Shown here: piece by piece, positions 24,043 through 36,381 of the stretch
Position numbering within the stretch: position 1 is the first letter of the stretch
How the letters are laid out: each line of letters begins with the position of its first letter
Source of the DNA: Callipepla californica brunnescens
Taxonomy: Eukaryota > Chordata > Aves > Galliformes > Odontophoridae
Direction of reading: 5' to 3'
DNA length: 64,000 nucleotides
Assembly: GCA_023055505.1 (NCBI GenBank)
Contig: JALIRH010000026.1
Location: 10,245,591-10,309,590, forward strand
The notes under the pieces: model-generated
What the model was told of the DNA's origin: nothing
Seen by the model: only the letters and a program-made list of their open reading frames with translations
Databases searched by the model: none
Program-made: the position numbers and the translations under genes

Positions 24043-27000
24043 TTAGTGTACAAACTGAAGGATGTAGAAACGGCAGAAACCCCAAATTCCCGTGTTTGCT
24101 GCGTTTCCCGCTGAGCAGAAGCAGTACGGCCACTGGGGGATGCTGCTGCACATCAAATAACTGAACCCGAGGAGAGAAAGAGCAAGGGATACTTCACAAT
24201 ACACTGATGCATAGCAATTTTTTTTTTTTTTGTAGGCATTTAGAGGGGGAATCTGAGACACAAATAAGTTCAAGACTGTTGTGTTGAGTGAAACAGTAAC
24301 TCAGCTTTCAGTAATTTGGGAGAACGACTTCAGCTCCTAAAGAAACACATTGCCTTTTAGCCCTGTACAAATTGCTAAACCAGGAGCTTTCTTCTCTGTT
24401 CTAGAGTATTGACTGCTGGGATTTGGGTAACAAAAAGATCTGTGTTCCTGGATGTGGAAGGTTTTAGCCTGCTCAGTAATATGCTTTAAACATAGGAAAA
24501 CTTTCAGGACAGAGTGTAATTAAAATGCAGAGATGTAATTAAGCACAGAAATTAGAAATACTCCTGGGAATTCATGTAATCTTCCTGTCTGAGCAGAAAC
24601 TCGATAAGCTTAGTGGTGATTCCAGTTTAAAACTAAGGTGTTGGAAAGGCTTTTGCTGGAGCAGTGTTGAAGAAGCTCCAAAAATGCAGAGATCAACTAT
24701 AAGCTTCATTTGTGTTTATATTTGCTTGTTGGTGTAACAGACTCGGTGTGCTGTGTAGCTTTATCAATCTCTGTTTCAGCTTGGGATTCTGTGAGTGCTC
24801 GCCATTAGATAGTATTGTTTCCTGTCCTATGATGATTTCTGCCATAAAAAGTATGTGAAAATTAGTGAAACAATGTGGAGTTTTTATTGCCCTTTGGCAA
24901 TGCGAATGGCTATTCATCTGCAGGGAGCTCACTTATCGCTAGCGATCTTTTCTCTGTGCCTTTCTCATCATGTTTAACTTTAGGAATTGAGTGCTTTTTC
25001 GCTTTGTTTCCCTTAAGGATTCTTTGAGGGTCAGGCAAGAGAAGGGGTACTTTCTAGGAGTGTTTTCAACATGTGAGTTGATGCAGTTCTCTTGCCCCTA
25101 TTTTATAGAATAAGGCTAATATGTTCATACTTGCGTGGTTATTTTTAGATACCCTATTTCCATATTTAGTAAATGCAGTTTTTAGCCTTACAGAAAAAGA
25201 GGCCATTTATTCGGGTATCTACATACAGAGAATTATAAGCCCGGAGTAGCGTATAAAGAAGAGCTTAATTTCTGGTCGGACCTCAGTTGCTGTGCCTTTA
25301 TGGATCCTTACATCATGGATATACTATATTTTACGCCTAAAACAAATGTATATTTTAAGGTATCATTTCAGAAAGATGTCTTCTTTTGACACTTCTTCTA
25401 GTACTGCTGCTGCCATTTCAGTAAGCAAATCCCAGTTGTTGTAGGCATAACAGCTACCATTCAGTGACAGCAGCAATAGGAAGCAAAGCATAAGCCTGTT
25501 CCAAAGCCAGGAGTGTGAGAGGTAGGTGGATATGTAGGGAGTGGGAGGCTGAGAGTCTAAAGGAAGATGAAAGTTCATGTAGTGAAAGGAACATGTGAGC
25601 TCTGTCGTATGTTGATTTTATTTTATTTTTATTTTTGCATATATCAGTGGTTATCAGGTGATATAGCACAATGTTAGGCAAGCCTCAGTAAGCCAACTAA
25701 TTCCATGGTGCTTTGCAAAGGAGAAATTCAAAGATAAATGTGAATTGAAAGGATAAAGTAACTGTAATTGTATGTGTTGATAAACGTTCTCTTCATAGGA
25801 ATAACATTCTCTTCATAGGAAAGTCTGTGTTGATAAGGCCTAAGCAAATTGTGCAAGTATTTATTGGAGAATGGGAAGCATGTAAGGGTTTATTGTTGTA
25901 TTTGTTTCAGATGACTTGCAAATATTCATTGTGTAAGGATTCTGAACATTCCTACATGCAATAGAGATATTACTGTTTCTTTTCTCTAAGAAACTTTGGA
26001 AAATTGGTCTGTTTCCTTCAGCAGTTTAACTGGCAGGATGTGGTTGCAGGTTCTGCCATCAGAACTTGATCCTGGATTGGGTCAGTTTCTGGTTGCTTTG
26101 TGGGGAAGGAAGGAGATGATCTCAAGATGTGTGCTTGCTCTGCAAACAGATGGAAGTCTGGGTCTTGCTACAGGCAGCACGAGGTCTACTTTAGGCACCA
26201 GTCACTGATACTGCTTTACCGTAAAGTGGGTGCAGATGTTATTGGTGAGCAGAGGAACATTGGAAGCCTTTCAAAGGAAATGCGTTTAAGGAGGGATTTG
26301 GAGGAGGAAGTAGCGGGAGCTTTGCACGTGAGAAGTTGTGATGAAATGTTCGACTTGATCTATAAATGACAGGACAACATTCAGAGCAGTCTCACCAAAC
26401 AAATCATAGGATATTTGATCTGCGAGTGTCAAGCTTGACAAGTCCCTTGGCTGCTTGTGAGCATTTCACAGTGAATTCTTAGAAAAGTTAAACCGAAATG
26501 TATGCCCTCCTTTGGATGGAGGATTAACAGTGCTCCTAGGAGAATCGGAATGAGTGACGTACTCAGCTGAACAAGAATCTTGATTAACAAATCTACAGGC
26601 ACAGGGAGTTGGAAAGAAACTAAAGATAGACATGATCTTCTTGCAAACAGCTCCACTATTATATGAAGTATTTTGTATTAAATTAGTTTTGAGTGAGCTC
26701 TGTGGAAATAGCAACCATGTTAATGTGCAGATCCTGGTATTCGCTGTGTTCATCGGAGCAGTCGAGAACTTATTGGAGCTAAGTTCAGGAACTTTTATTT
26801 TCTCTTGTTGAAGAGCATCAGCACTACTTTAACATTTCTATAAAATATTTCTTTGCCTACTGAATAATTTGGATAAGAAAATCAGACAGATCAAAGGAAA
26901 GAAATGAAGTGTAGGAGTGAGGAAGTAATTAGAACAGTTTATTACAAGCTCTGGTCAAATCTATTCTTCTGTTCTGCCGTTCTCTACTTTATTTCAACTG

Positions 27001-28060
27001 CTGCCCATCCCTATGTTTGACTCAGTGTATGTGGATTTATAGGGTCTCTTTTGTTTTAACGCGTGGATGTATCTGAACACATTTTCATAGGAAAAAGGAG
27101 GAATCTAGACTAATAAATGCTGTTAAAGTTAATACTGATCCTTGTCTATCTCTTTAACCTTGACGTCATCTGGATCAAGATAAGTTCTTTGCCTGAGTTG
27201 AATTTTCAACTGACCACTCAATCAAGTGAGATCCTGCAGTATGCGAACAGAAATTCTACAGAAGTGGACTTTTTTGTGTGTGCTCTGCTGTGTTGGCAAT
27301 TTATCTTTTTCACATCAAGAGAGTTAAGATCCATAAGCTCTGCTAATGCAGCCAAGCCATGGATGGGCTTTGAGTGACCCACTCTCTTGAATCGCTGCAT
27401 GATTTCTTCAGGTACTGAAAATCGGAACCCAGAAATGAATTTCTCTATGACCAATTATTTCTGTTCAGGAAAAAAGTGAGCTCCATATGCAGATTTAGTA
27501 GTTTTTGAAGTTATTTTAAAGCTTTTTTCTTTTGAGTAGCTGCCATTTCTCATTGCTGTCAAAGCAGGCTAGCAGTTCAGAATGTTGCTGCTGGCTTTGT
27601 GCCTGTTGAAGAAAGTTTATTTGTATAGGTTTCTGATTCTTAGAGTGCTGAAGATCTAATGCATTTTATTCATTGTTCTTTTGTCTGAAAGTGGTCACTT
27701 CCTCGTTCTCCTTTTATGGTCCGCATGCAGTTGGTGGCTACCGATTGTGCTTGTGAATTGACTATGAAGGTTTGTAGTAATTCTCTGCTCCATAACCACC
27801 AACAGTGCTCTGGTTCTGTGCCAGCTTCCTCAGTGCTACCACCCTACTGTGATCCTACCACTTGTATTTCATATCCTCCCATCTCTCCTTTGCTATCTAA
27901 TTCTTGCTTTGTGGTGAGGTCCCTCAAGAATGATGCTACAAAGCTTGCATCTTCCATGCTTGATTTTCCATGAGGGGTTGAATCAGGCTCTTGTCTTGGC
28001 AGCTTGCCCTTTGAGCGGAAATTTTGGGGAAGTGAGCCTTGCTGTTCTATTCATCTGTTC
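24043..28060. other. Intergenic, local short repeats only
   Basis: AT-rich spacer. The only structure I can support is the nested short repeat at 25773-25836, listed separately. The open frames on both strands are short and unassigned. Confidence 0.6.
25773..25836. repeat. Nested short direct repeats (A-B-B-A)
   Basis: TGTGTTGATAA occurs at 25773-25783 and 25826-25836. Between them TTCTCTTCATAGGAA occurs twice, at 25787-25801 and 25807-25821, with a 20-bp period. All four copies are exact. The cause is unknown; replication slippage and template switching are plausible. Confidence 0.8.
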
Positions 28061-29262
28061 ACGGGCACTGGCACAGGTAGTCTGGAGAGGTGGTTTGAAA
28101 CATTTCAACCCTAGAGACACTCAAGGTCAGGCTGAAGGCAGGCAGATGTCATCTACCTGAACTTCTGCAGAGCCTTTGGCATGGTCCCTCACTACATGCT
28201 TCTCTCGAAATCAGAGAGGTGTGGTTTTGGATGGATTGAGAACTAGTTGTCTGGTTGCAGACAAAGGGCCATGAGCAGTGGTTCTATGTCTGGGTGGAGG
28301 CAAGTTGCGAGTGGTGTCCCCCAAGTCTTGGGGCTGGTGCTCTTCATCTTTATCAGTGATATAGATGGTGGAATTGAGTGCACCCTCAGCAAGCTTGTGG
28401 ATGACACCAAGCTAAGTGATGCTGTTGCTACACTGGAGGGAAGGGAAGCCATTCAGAGAGACCTGGATGGGCTGGAGAAGTGGGCCTGTGTGAACCTAAT
28501 GAGGTTCAACAAGGCAAGGTGATGTACTTGGGATGGAGCAGACCCAGGTATTGGTACAGACTAGGGAAAGAACTCCTGTAAAGCAGCCCTGCAGAGGAGG
28601 AGGTGGGGGTTCTGGTAGACGGGAAGCTGGACATGAGCCAGCAATGTGCACTTGTAGCCTGGAATGCCTACTGTATCCTGGGTTGCCTTAGAAAAGGGGT
28701 GGCCAGCAGGGAGAGTGAGGTGATTATCCCCGTCTACGCACCTTGTGTGAGGTCTTTATCAGGAGTACTGTGTCCAGGCCTGGGGCATCCAGCACAGGGA
28801 AGATGCAGAGCTTCTGGAATGGATCCTGAAATGATCCTGGAGCACCTCTTCTATGAGCAAAGATTGAGGGAACTGGGATTATTTAGCTTGGGGAAGAGAA
28901 GGCTCTGGGATGATCTCATTGCGGCCTTTTAATACTTGAAGGAAGCCTATGAACAGGAGGGGGAGTGACTGTTGATGTGGGTCAATAATGATAGGACAAG
29001 GGGGAATAGTTTTGAACCAAGACAGGAGATGTAGGTTAGATTTTAGGAGGAAGTTTTTTACTTGGAGGGTGGAGTTGTGCTGGAACAGATTGTACAGAGA
29101 GGTTGTGGATACCTCATCCTTGGAGGCATTCAAGGCAAGACTGGATGTGGCTCTGAGCAGCCTGGTATAGTGGTTGGCAACCCTGCCCATGGCAGGGGGT
29201 TGAAACTAGATGACCTGGGTTGAAAACAACCTTAAAGATTATTTTTTCTTTTCATTTTAAGA
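28061..29262 (+). pseudogene. CR1 LINE block with broken reverse-transcriptase ORF
   Basis: A long CR1 remnant. It opens with a CR1 3'-end-like piece (about 28061-28138) fused directly to a CR1 ORF2 part beginning near gatgtcatctacctgaactt. The frames at 28247-28522 and 28603-28932 carry CR1 reverse-transcriptase sequence: a SGVPQ start, then [10 protein letters not shown] where the catalytic FADD/YADD-type motif is expected (Ala replaced by Val), DLDGLEKWA, and further on LDMSQQCAL and LRELGLFSLGKRRL. A third piece at 28988-29170 has WNRLYREVVDT. The parts lie in different frames with intervening stops, so the enzyme cannot be made. This is a dead retrotransposon copy. Confidence 0.85.
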
Positions 29263-29264
29263 GC

Positions 29265-29363
29265 ACCTGATGGATCTGTAGGTGTCCCTGTTTCTTGCAG
29301 TGGAGTTGGATTAGATGGCCTTTCAGGGTTCCTTCCAACACCAGCAATTCTGTGGTTCTGTGC
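29265..29363 (+). mobile_element. Second CR1 3' end in tandem
   Basis: Directly after the 3' end of the longer CR1 comes a T-rich link and another CR1 terminal piece: agcacctgatggatctgtag, gtggagttggattagatggc and ccttccaacaccagcaattc followed by tgtggttctg. It represents a separate insertion or a rearranged copy. Confidence 0.75.
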
Positions 29364-31688
29364 TTGTTGTGCCTTTTATGTTCTCAAATGTGAGGAGTCT
29401 TTATGAAATTGAGTAAGGACTGTTGATTATATAAAGGCTGCATTGCCATGGGCTGAAAATGAGAAGTCAAGATTTTCAAAATGTTAATGAAGATAAGTAG
29501 CATGCTTCCTTCATAGTGAAACCAGTTGCTGAGCTGCTGGAGCACAAAACGTATGTAATTTGTGCCATTTGTTTGTGTTCCTAAGTATGACCTTCTGAGC
29601 TAACTTTAGGTACTTCTTAGAAAAATCTTGGCCTCCTGTCAACAACATAATCAGCAGGCGGAGAAGTTAGTTGTAAGTAGACCACCCTGAAATAGTTCTG
29701 CTTTTGCTTGGCAATTTCTGCCATTCCCCCCTGGATCTCTCCCTTGAGTGGAATATCCAGTTGGATTTATTGTGGTTTCACCATAATCATGATTGTAATG
29801 TCCTTTTAAAGTCTTCTCATGATGAAGGAGTCAGCTGTGAATGAGGAAGTCAGGTGTTATAGATAGCGTACACTTTGTTCATAACTTTTCTTAAAAAATA
29901 AACGTCTTCCATGACCTTTGAGTCCTATTTCTTGTTTGCTTTATCCTGCAGAATGCAAATCTCTGCTAAGTGAGGCTATTTTGGTTTGGTCTCATAATGA
30001 ATCAGTAACATAAATTCCAGCACTGTAGAGAGAGCTGGGAAGGCAGTATATATCAGTTACAGTGGAAAGAAAAACAATGCTTTTTAGAAGCTTTTTAGGC
30101 TTCTGTGTTACATTTGGGACCTTCTTTGATGGAAAGCAGAGGAGCACTGAATTCACCTAGCAAAAAACCAGAGTGGCTTTAACTGCAGATGTTTCTGCAG
30201 CTTTAGAGCAGGGACACTCAGATGTGGCTGAGGATTATAAGGAAATTTTGCCCAGACTGCGCTGATATCTTGGACTGTCACATGGGAAGTATGCATATAC
30301 CACAAGAGCCTACAGGGCTTCCAGGGTGCAGCTGTGGGTCTTTGCCCTGGTTCCCACCTGTGGAGGTGATGTGCATTACTTTTCCAGGAACCAACCCCTA
30401 GTGAGATTAACCAGCTGGCTTTGGGCTCCTCTGTTTGTGGCTCCTCTTGTGGGACAGTGTTGGGAATATACCAAAATACATTTCCTGGGGACCTTGAAGA
30501 GATCTGCTGTTTTGTTCAGTGGTGCTAGGTTTAGTAGATCCAGAGTTACCAAAGTATTCCACCAGGATCAGAGAAGAGGTGGACTATTTGTCTTTTGATG
30601 AGTATTGTGCAGAGGTGCTAGTATTAAGTGGTGGGAGGATCATGCATCCTTTCCTTTAAAGCTGAATGCGAAGTCAGAATTAAAGGGATCCTGTGATGGG
30701 CGAATTGAGAGTCAGACAACTGGCATTTGGTGCAACACTGAAATCATAACTAATGAGGAGAAGTATGGAAAGAAACCTGTAATAAACCCCAAGATTATTG
30801 AGTTTGGCTCTGGTGTGGTGGTAATTCATGGTACTCAAGTGCTGTCTTAACCCCTCTCAGCCAGAGAGATCTTGCCTGTAAGATCTGAGGAGTTTGTTTC
30901 GGACTGACAGAAATTGCAACTCATGTGCAAGTTACATAAGCAAGTTTAGGAAGCAAATCATATAAGGTATTACCTTCAAGTAAATTTGTCTTCCAGACCC
31001 TGAACAATTGTTCCTGTTGGTTGCTTTTTAATTTTCTTCTAGTCTTTCATTAGTAATCCATGAAATATCAAATCCATGTTTACTTCATCATCTGCATCTT
31101 TGTTTTTCTGCTGATTTACACCTCAAAGTAGCAAAAACCTTTTCGATTCTTTTGATGTTTATGTTGTATTGCGTATTACAGGTTTCCACAGTTCTTGCTG
31201 CTCCATGTTCAGCAAATGCAGTCACCTTGTAGGACTGCTCATCATCATAAAACATATCTTTCAGCTCATTTCAGGTGTGTATTTCAATAAGACAGCAATG
31301 TAAGAGATTTTTTGCTGAGCTAGTATGTCTGTGGTGGTGTCCCACTTTGTCTAACTTTAACTGGTGTTGAACAAAACTGATATTTAATTCCTGTGAGAAA
31401 AAGTTCCTATGAAAAAAGTTATTTTGGCTCATATTGTCAAGTAATGCAAGCAGTAGGGTGAGCCATCAATGCAGAAACTCATGTCAAGACAGCAGTTACA
31501 CTGGACTGAGGGAGTAAACACACAGCTGATGAGAGCTTTTTGAAGAATGTTGCTCCAAAAGTCCACTTAATAACATGCAACCTGAGAAACAGTATCCAGA
31601 ATTCTGGTTAGTGTTGGATTAAATACAAAGTTATTAGTAGCGTATTTCTTTTTTTCCAGGAGACAGCCATTGCTATTGCTGAGGCATC
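29364..31688. other. Intergenic, nothing recognised
   Basis: Spacer without recognisable genes. Two successive plus-strand open frames (30326-30598 and 30605-30850) were checked and show no domain I know. No promoter-like CpG cluster was seen. Confidence 0.55.
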
Positions 31689-31890
31689 TAGAATCACAGA
31701 ATTGTGAAGGTTGAAAAAGCCCAGTAAAATCGTTAAGTCCTATTATCAGCCTACCTCTACTGTGCCTGTAAACACATGTCCCTTAGCACCACATCTGTCC
31801 TTTCCTTGAACACCCCCAGGGACCCTTTCACCTCCCTGGGTAGCCTCTGCCAACACCTCACCACCCGTTCTGAGAACAAATTTTTCATAA
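31689..31890 (-). mobile_element. CR1 LINE 3' fragment, reversed
   Basis: A reversed CR1 copy. The plus strand starts tagaatcacagaattgtgaa and continues ggttgaaaaagcccagtaaa, acacccccagggaccctttc and cctgggtagcctctgccaac, which is the complement of a CR1 3' end. It is 5'-truncated and non-coding. Confidence 0.85.
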
Positions 31891-33549
31891 TATTTTTTTT
31901 TAACTTATCTTCCTAATGTTTCCTATCTCTTATTTCCCATAAGACCACAGTTCTGCTTTAAAGCAGGGTTACTATTTACACTTTTAAATTCAAACAGTAC
32001 CAAGAACATGTTGAGAACTTCCTAGGAGTCACCTATTTCTTATCTGCAGGAAGCTGGACTCAAGACAGGTCTACATTTGTCTTGTGAAACTGAGAAATTG
32101 GGGAGTTTAGTGATACTGTGTTTTACTTCAATTCTTTCTGAGAGATGACTTTGTCTGTCTTTAGGTTTAAACTTAGGTGGAATGGCTTTAATTCCCATCA
32201 AAATTAATTTAGTTTTCAATTTGTTAGCTCATTCTTGCGTTGAAAGTAAATCAGAGTAGCACATTAATCAGTATTAATTTTCTGTTTCCTAACACCCTAG
32301 GTAGCTGTGAAATAATAGTGGGACAATGACTGGTTATTTTCTTTTGGTTTCTTGAACTCCCAGGGCTGTGCTGTGCTCTCCTCAAGGTTTAATGTGCATT
32401 TACTAATGGCATAAGTTCTAGCCACAAAGCGTATGATTAAAAAGTGCTGAAAGAAATGTTGATATTTAATTTCCTTTACATTAGCAGTGGCATTCCAGAG
32501 AGAAATAAAACTTAAGAGTTCAGAAACTGAACAAGCAAGACGGAGACTTGAGGAAAAGCTTCAGTTTTCTACTGTGTGTTCGAGTTTTCTTCAGGAAATG
32601 TGACTTCTGTATGTGTGTGGTGCGGGGGGACAGCAGTACTTCTCTGTATGGCACCCTGAAATAATTATGCTCAATTCCTGGACATGCCATTACTGGAATA
32701 AGAAGTGAACAACTCGTTTTCTTCTCTCTTAATTCTGTCCAATTGTGGTTTGAAGCAAGGTTGGCTTTGCGATAGGCAATATGATACTCACATATGTTAG
32801 CCAAAGCAGTAAAAGATGATAGGAATGAATTAATACAGCGTGAGTGAATAATGTACATGAAATTGAGGGCTCTGCTCTGTGATCCCTGTCAGATTTAGCA
32901 GTGACTGCTAAGATCCTAGCCGCTCCAGCTGGCTGTCCTGCCCTTTAAATGTTACTGCTTTTGCTGCAGAGAAGGGACGGAACAGGAGATGCACTCTTCA
33001 GCAGCAGTGCACTGCTCAGCATTTTAATGTAAGACTAAAATCAGTTGGTATATTGGGTTAGGCCCTGTAGCATCAGAACAACTGATGTGTTGCCTGCTGT
33101 GCTATCTCTGCTGTCAAGAGTAGCAGCTTCTGATAAAGAGGCAGAGGAGATTTGAGAGGCAGCAGACTTACTGGATAATGTTGCTGTAAGTGATGGGGGA
33201 CTGTGTAATGCATTGCTAAACTGGACAAAGGTAAAGGCTGGGGAGGAGAGAAGTATAGCTGTTCGAACTCCCTATTCATGTTTTACTATAGTATTATAGC
33301 AGTCTTACATTTTCACAAGGGTTTCCTACTGTTGTCTTCTACTTTGAACCGTAGTGTAGCAGCTGAGGATCCTATTAGTGCAATCCTACCTGAATTCCTT
33401 TCAATTTTGGTTTTCACAGGCAATTGCTAAGGCTATCAATATGTCACAGTCTTTGCCGTTTTCCTGTCTTTATCATAGGTATTTACTCTATTTTGCAAAG
33501 AAATCAAAAGGAGCTCCTAGCCCTGTAGGGTTTGTAATTTAACAGTCAG
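31891..33549. other. Intergenic, nothing recognised
   Basis: AT-rich spacer between two CR1 fragments. No gene, RNA or regulatory block can be supported. Confidence 0.6.
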
Positions 33550-33741
33550 ACCGTGGCAGGGAAAAGAGTGGTTAGGTGCTGCAACAGGGTACCTGGGAAG
33601 GTGGTGGAGTTACCATTCCTGGAGGTGTGTAAAAAAGTTTTAGATGCTTGTTGTACTGAGGGACAGATGTTAGTGGACAGTATTGGTGATAAGCGGATGG
33701 TTGGAGGTCTTTTCCAACCTTGGTGATTCTATGATTCTGTG
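33550..33741 (+). mobile_element. CR1 LINE 3' fragment
   Basis: A diverged 5'-truncated CR1 copy. It contains ggttaggtgctgcaacaggg, ggaaggtggtggagttacca, cctggaggtgtgtaaaaaag and the end ttttccaaccttggtgattc followed by tatgattctg. It is non-coding. Confidence 0.87.
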
Positions 33742-36355
33742 GAATTAAGAAATAGGTGCAAGTCTTTTTCAATGGCATGGGAGAACACTTGCCACATTCG
33801 CACTGTCTGAAAGAGAAATCTTGTGGTTGCGGAGGAGCTCTGACAAGCTCAGGTGGGAATGAGATGACCCTTTCACACTATGGGAATTCATAAGTGGGTT
33901 AGACTTCTAAAGAAACGGAAAACATGGCCTCAGAGCTATGGGAAGAAGAGAGTGCCCCTGAGCAAAGATGACAAGCATCAAAAAACATAGCTCACATTTC
34001 TATTATCTAGGTTTCACAAAGCTTTAGGGATCCTAGAAGTTGAAATCTTCCTTGCAGAGGAGACTGAGCACTGTTCTTCCTTCAGACTTGGTAACTTGCG
34101 CCAAAATTACCTCCTCTTCAGAATCCTTCCCGTGACTCTTGCCCAGTGAAAGCACAGACAGCCAAGCAAATAGTTAGGTAGCAGAGGGAAGATGGAACTC
34201 ACTACTGTAAGCAATTGTGATGCCCTGAACTACCATCTAAGTGTGGAATTTGTTTTACGTTCCTTGGAGATGTTCAGAGCTTTTAACCTTGCTCTTTTCT
34301 GCCCTTGGAATTGAGCAAAATTAAACCAAAATGAAGAATCTATGAGATTGAGACGCAGACCAAGTGGGGATTTGTGTGAGGAAGCTAAATATAGAGTCTC
34401 TAATAAGAGTCGGAAGGCTGGGAATGGAGTAGTGTGGCACACAAGATGCAGTGGGACATTCAATTAACCTTAATTCAAGTGCCATGTTTCAGTCTGTGCT
34501 GCTTTGCTTGCTGGGGGTGTGAGTCAAAGTACCCATGGCATTTTGGTGAGGGTATTGCGATCTGTTGAGATTTTCACAACCCACATCTAAAATCTGTCTT
34601 CGTAGTTCAGTTCTTAAATGAAAAGAAAGCTAAGGCTATTTTCTAACAAAGTTATAGAGTAATATTCATTGCTGGGTTGACAGCCTTAATGGCCAGTTAC
34701 GGATGAACTACAAACCCTAGAAAATAAGGCTCATAATGGAAACTGCAATTCAACCATGTAATGATAGCATTGCAAATGGGATATGGTAATACCAAATCAT
34801 TCTCTGCCTGAGTGAACTGGCTACCTTGGAGTCGGGAGGAATTCGTTCACTTTGTACTAATCTTGTCTGAGCTGAAAAGAAATCAGCAGACATCTTCTTA
34901 ATGTAAAATATTGGGAATGTTGGCATATTGAGTAATATCATGGCTTATCGGGTCTGGAAACCAGAGAAGAATGCCTAGAAAAGGCTATAAATTGTTGGCA
35001 AGCTGTAGAATAGGTCGCTATGAGAGAGGGGAGAGAAAGGAGAAAAGAATCAGTGCTTTAATGGCTTAAACTGTGCCTGTAAATAAGGGACAGATGTTTC
35101 CTATCAGAGCACCCACTTATGAAACAACTTCATCCCTGCAAACCGGTGCACTGTAACTTCTTTACATAATGGCAGTGTAACGCGGCATAATAACCAAATG
35201 CTTGTGGAACTGTTTGTTTACAAAACAGGTAGCTGTAAATGTAAAATCAGAGTTGAGACAGGTGGTGACTCTGGCAAGCACCCACAACTTCTGTGTCCAG
35301 AGGCATGCTTAGCTGTCCACCTTTGTAGGTCGCGATGTTTTGTTCCTTTGGCCAGTGCTAGTTGCTGGTTCAGAATGCTACTTCTTACACTTATGCACAA
35401 GGCAATAAAGCATGTCAAAATTGGTTGCCTAAGGCCCGGCAATTCAGGGCTAATGTACTCTCTATATCCTTGAGCCTTTTTCCATGCGCAAATACACTAT
35501 GGTATTTCATTACCAGATCATATAACAATGTGACAACGTGGTGTACTCTTCAGTGAAATGGGAAACATTGAGAAACCCATGTTATTCACATCAGACGCTT
35601 TCAACCATAAAAGTGACATGCCTTCTGTGATGGAATGTGTGTAGATGCATTAATATTCTTCATACAGCATCATTTCTGTCATTATGGTAATGACAAGCTT
35701 TGCATGCTTAACCTATAGCTTATAGACATCACTTTTATTTGTGTCCACTGAACCAGACTGTTCTCTACCCTTGTTTACTCAAGTTAGTGAGACAGTTCCA
35801 GGATTAAGGGTTTCAGCAATGTCAGAGGGATTAAAGCAAACGTTTTACAGAAGCGATTGGGATTTAAGAGCCTCTTTCCTTACTTTTTTTTTTTTTTAAA
35901 TGCACTCCAGCAACTGCTATTTTTCACTCAGTTCATCATATGCTACAGTGCCTCAGCTGCAACACTGGAACCGAAAGCCGGACCATGGTCTTAGCTCTTT
36001 CTGACTTTCACAGAGCTGAAAGGTTGTAGTTTGTCAGTCAGAATCCCTAAGAACGGGACTTCATGTCAGGAGATTAAGGGAGCTTTTCCATGGGTGATTT
36101 CACCTGTAATTCAATTTCTCCTTTTCTGAACAAGAGGAGTCTAGAGCGCAATGTGCATATTAGCCTATGTTCAAAGAGCTATTTAATGATATCAAGTAGT
36201 TATCGTCCACCTCAGGAAAGTTGTTGGTTTTTTTCCCCCCTGCAGGTGCTCTCCCAGGCTTATTGAAAAGTCCAGACCTGTTTGCTTCACAAGAGCATGT
36301 AATTCATTATATTTTGATGAGTCCATTTTCAGTGTGATTGCTACGAAATGTCAAA

Positions 36356-36381
36356 CTTTCCAATTAAGCTTTCCAATTAAG
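36356..36381. repeat. Exact tandem duplication of a 13-mer
   Basis: CTTTCCAATTAAG is present twice head to tail, at 36356-36368 and 36369-36381. It is likely a small slippage duplication. Confidence 0.85.

Noticed and set aside
30326..30850. Two consecutive plus-strand frames resembling a broken gene
   Set aside because: No recognisable domain, no splice signals joining them, and no poly(A) or flanking repeat to suggest a processed pseudogene.
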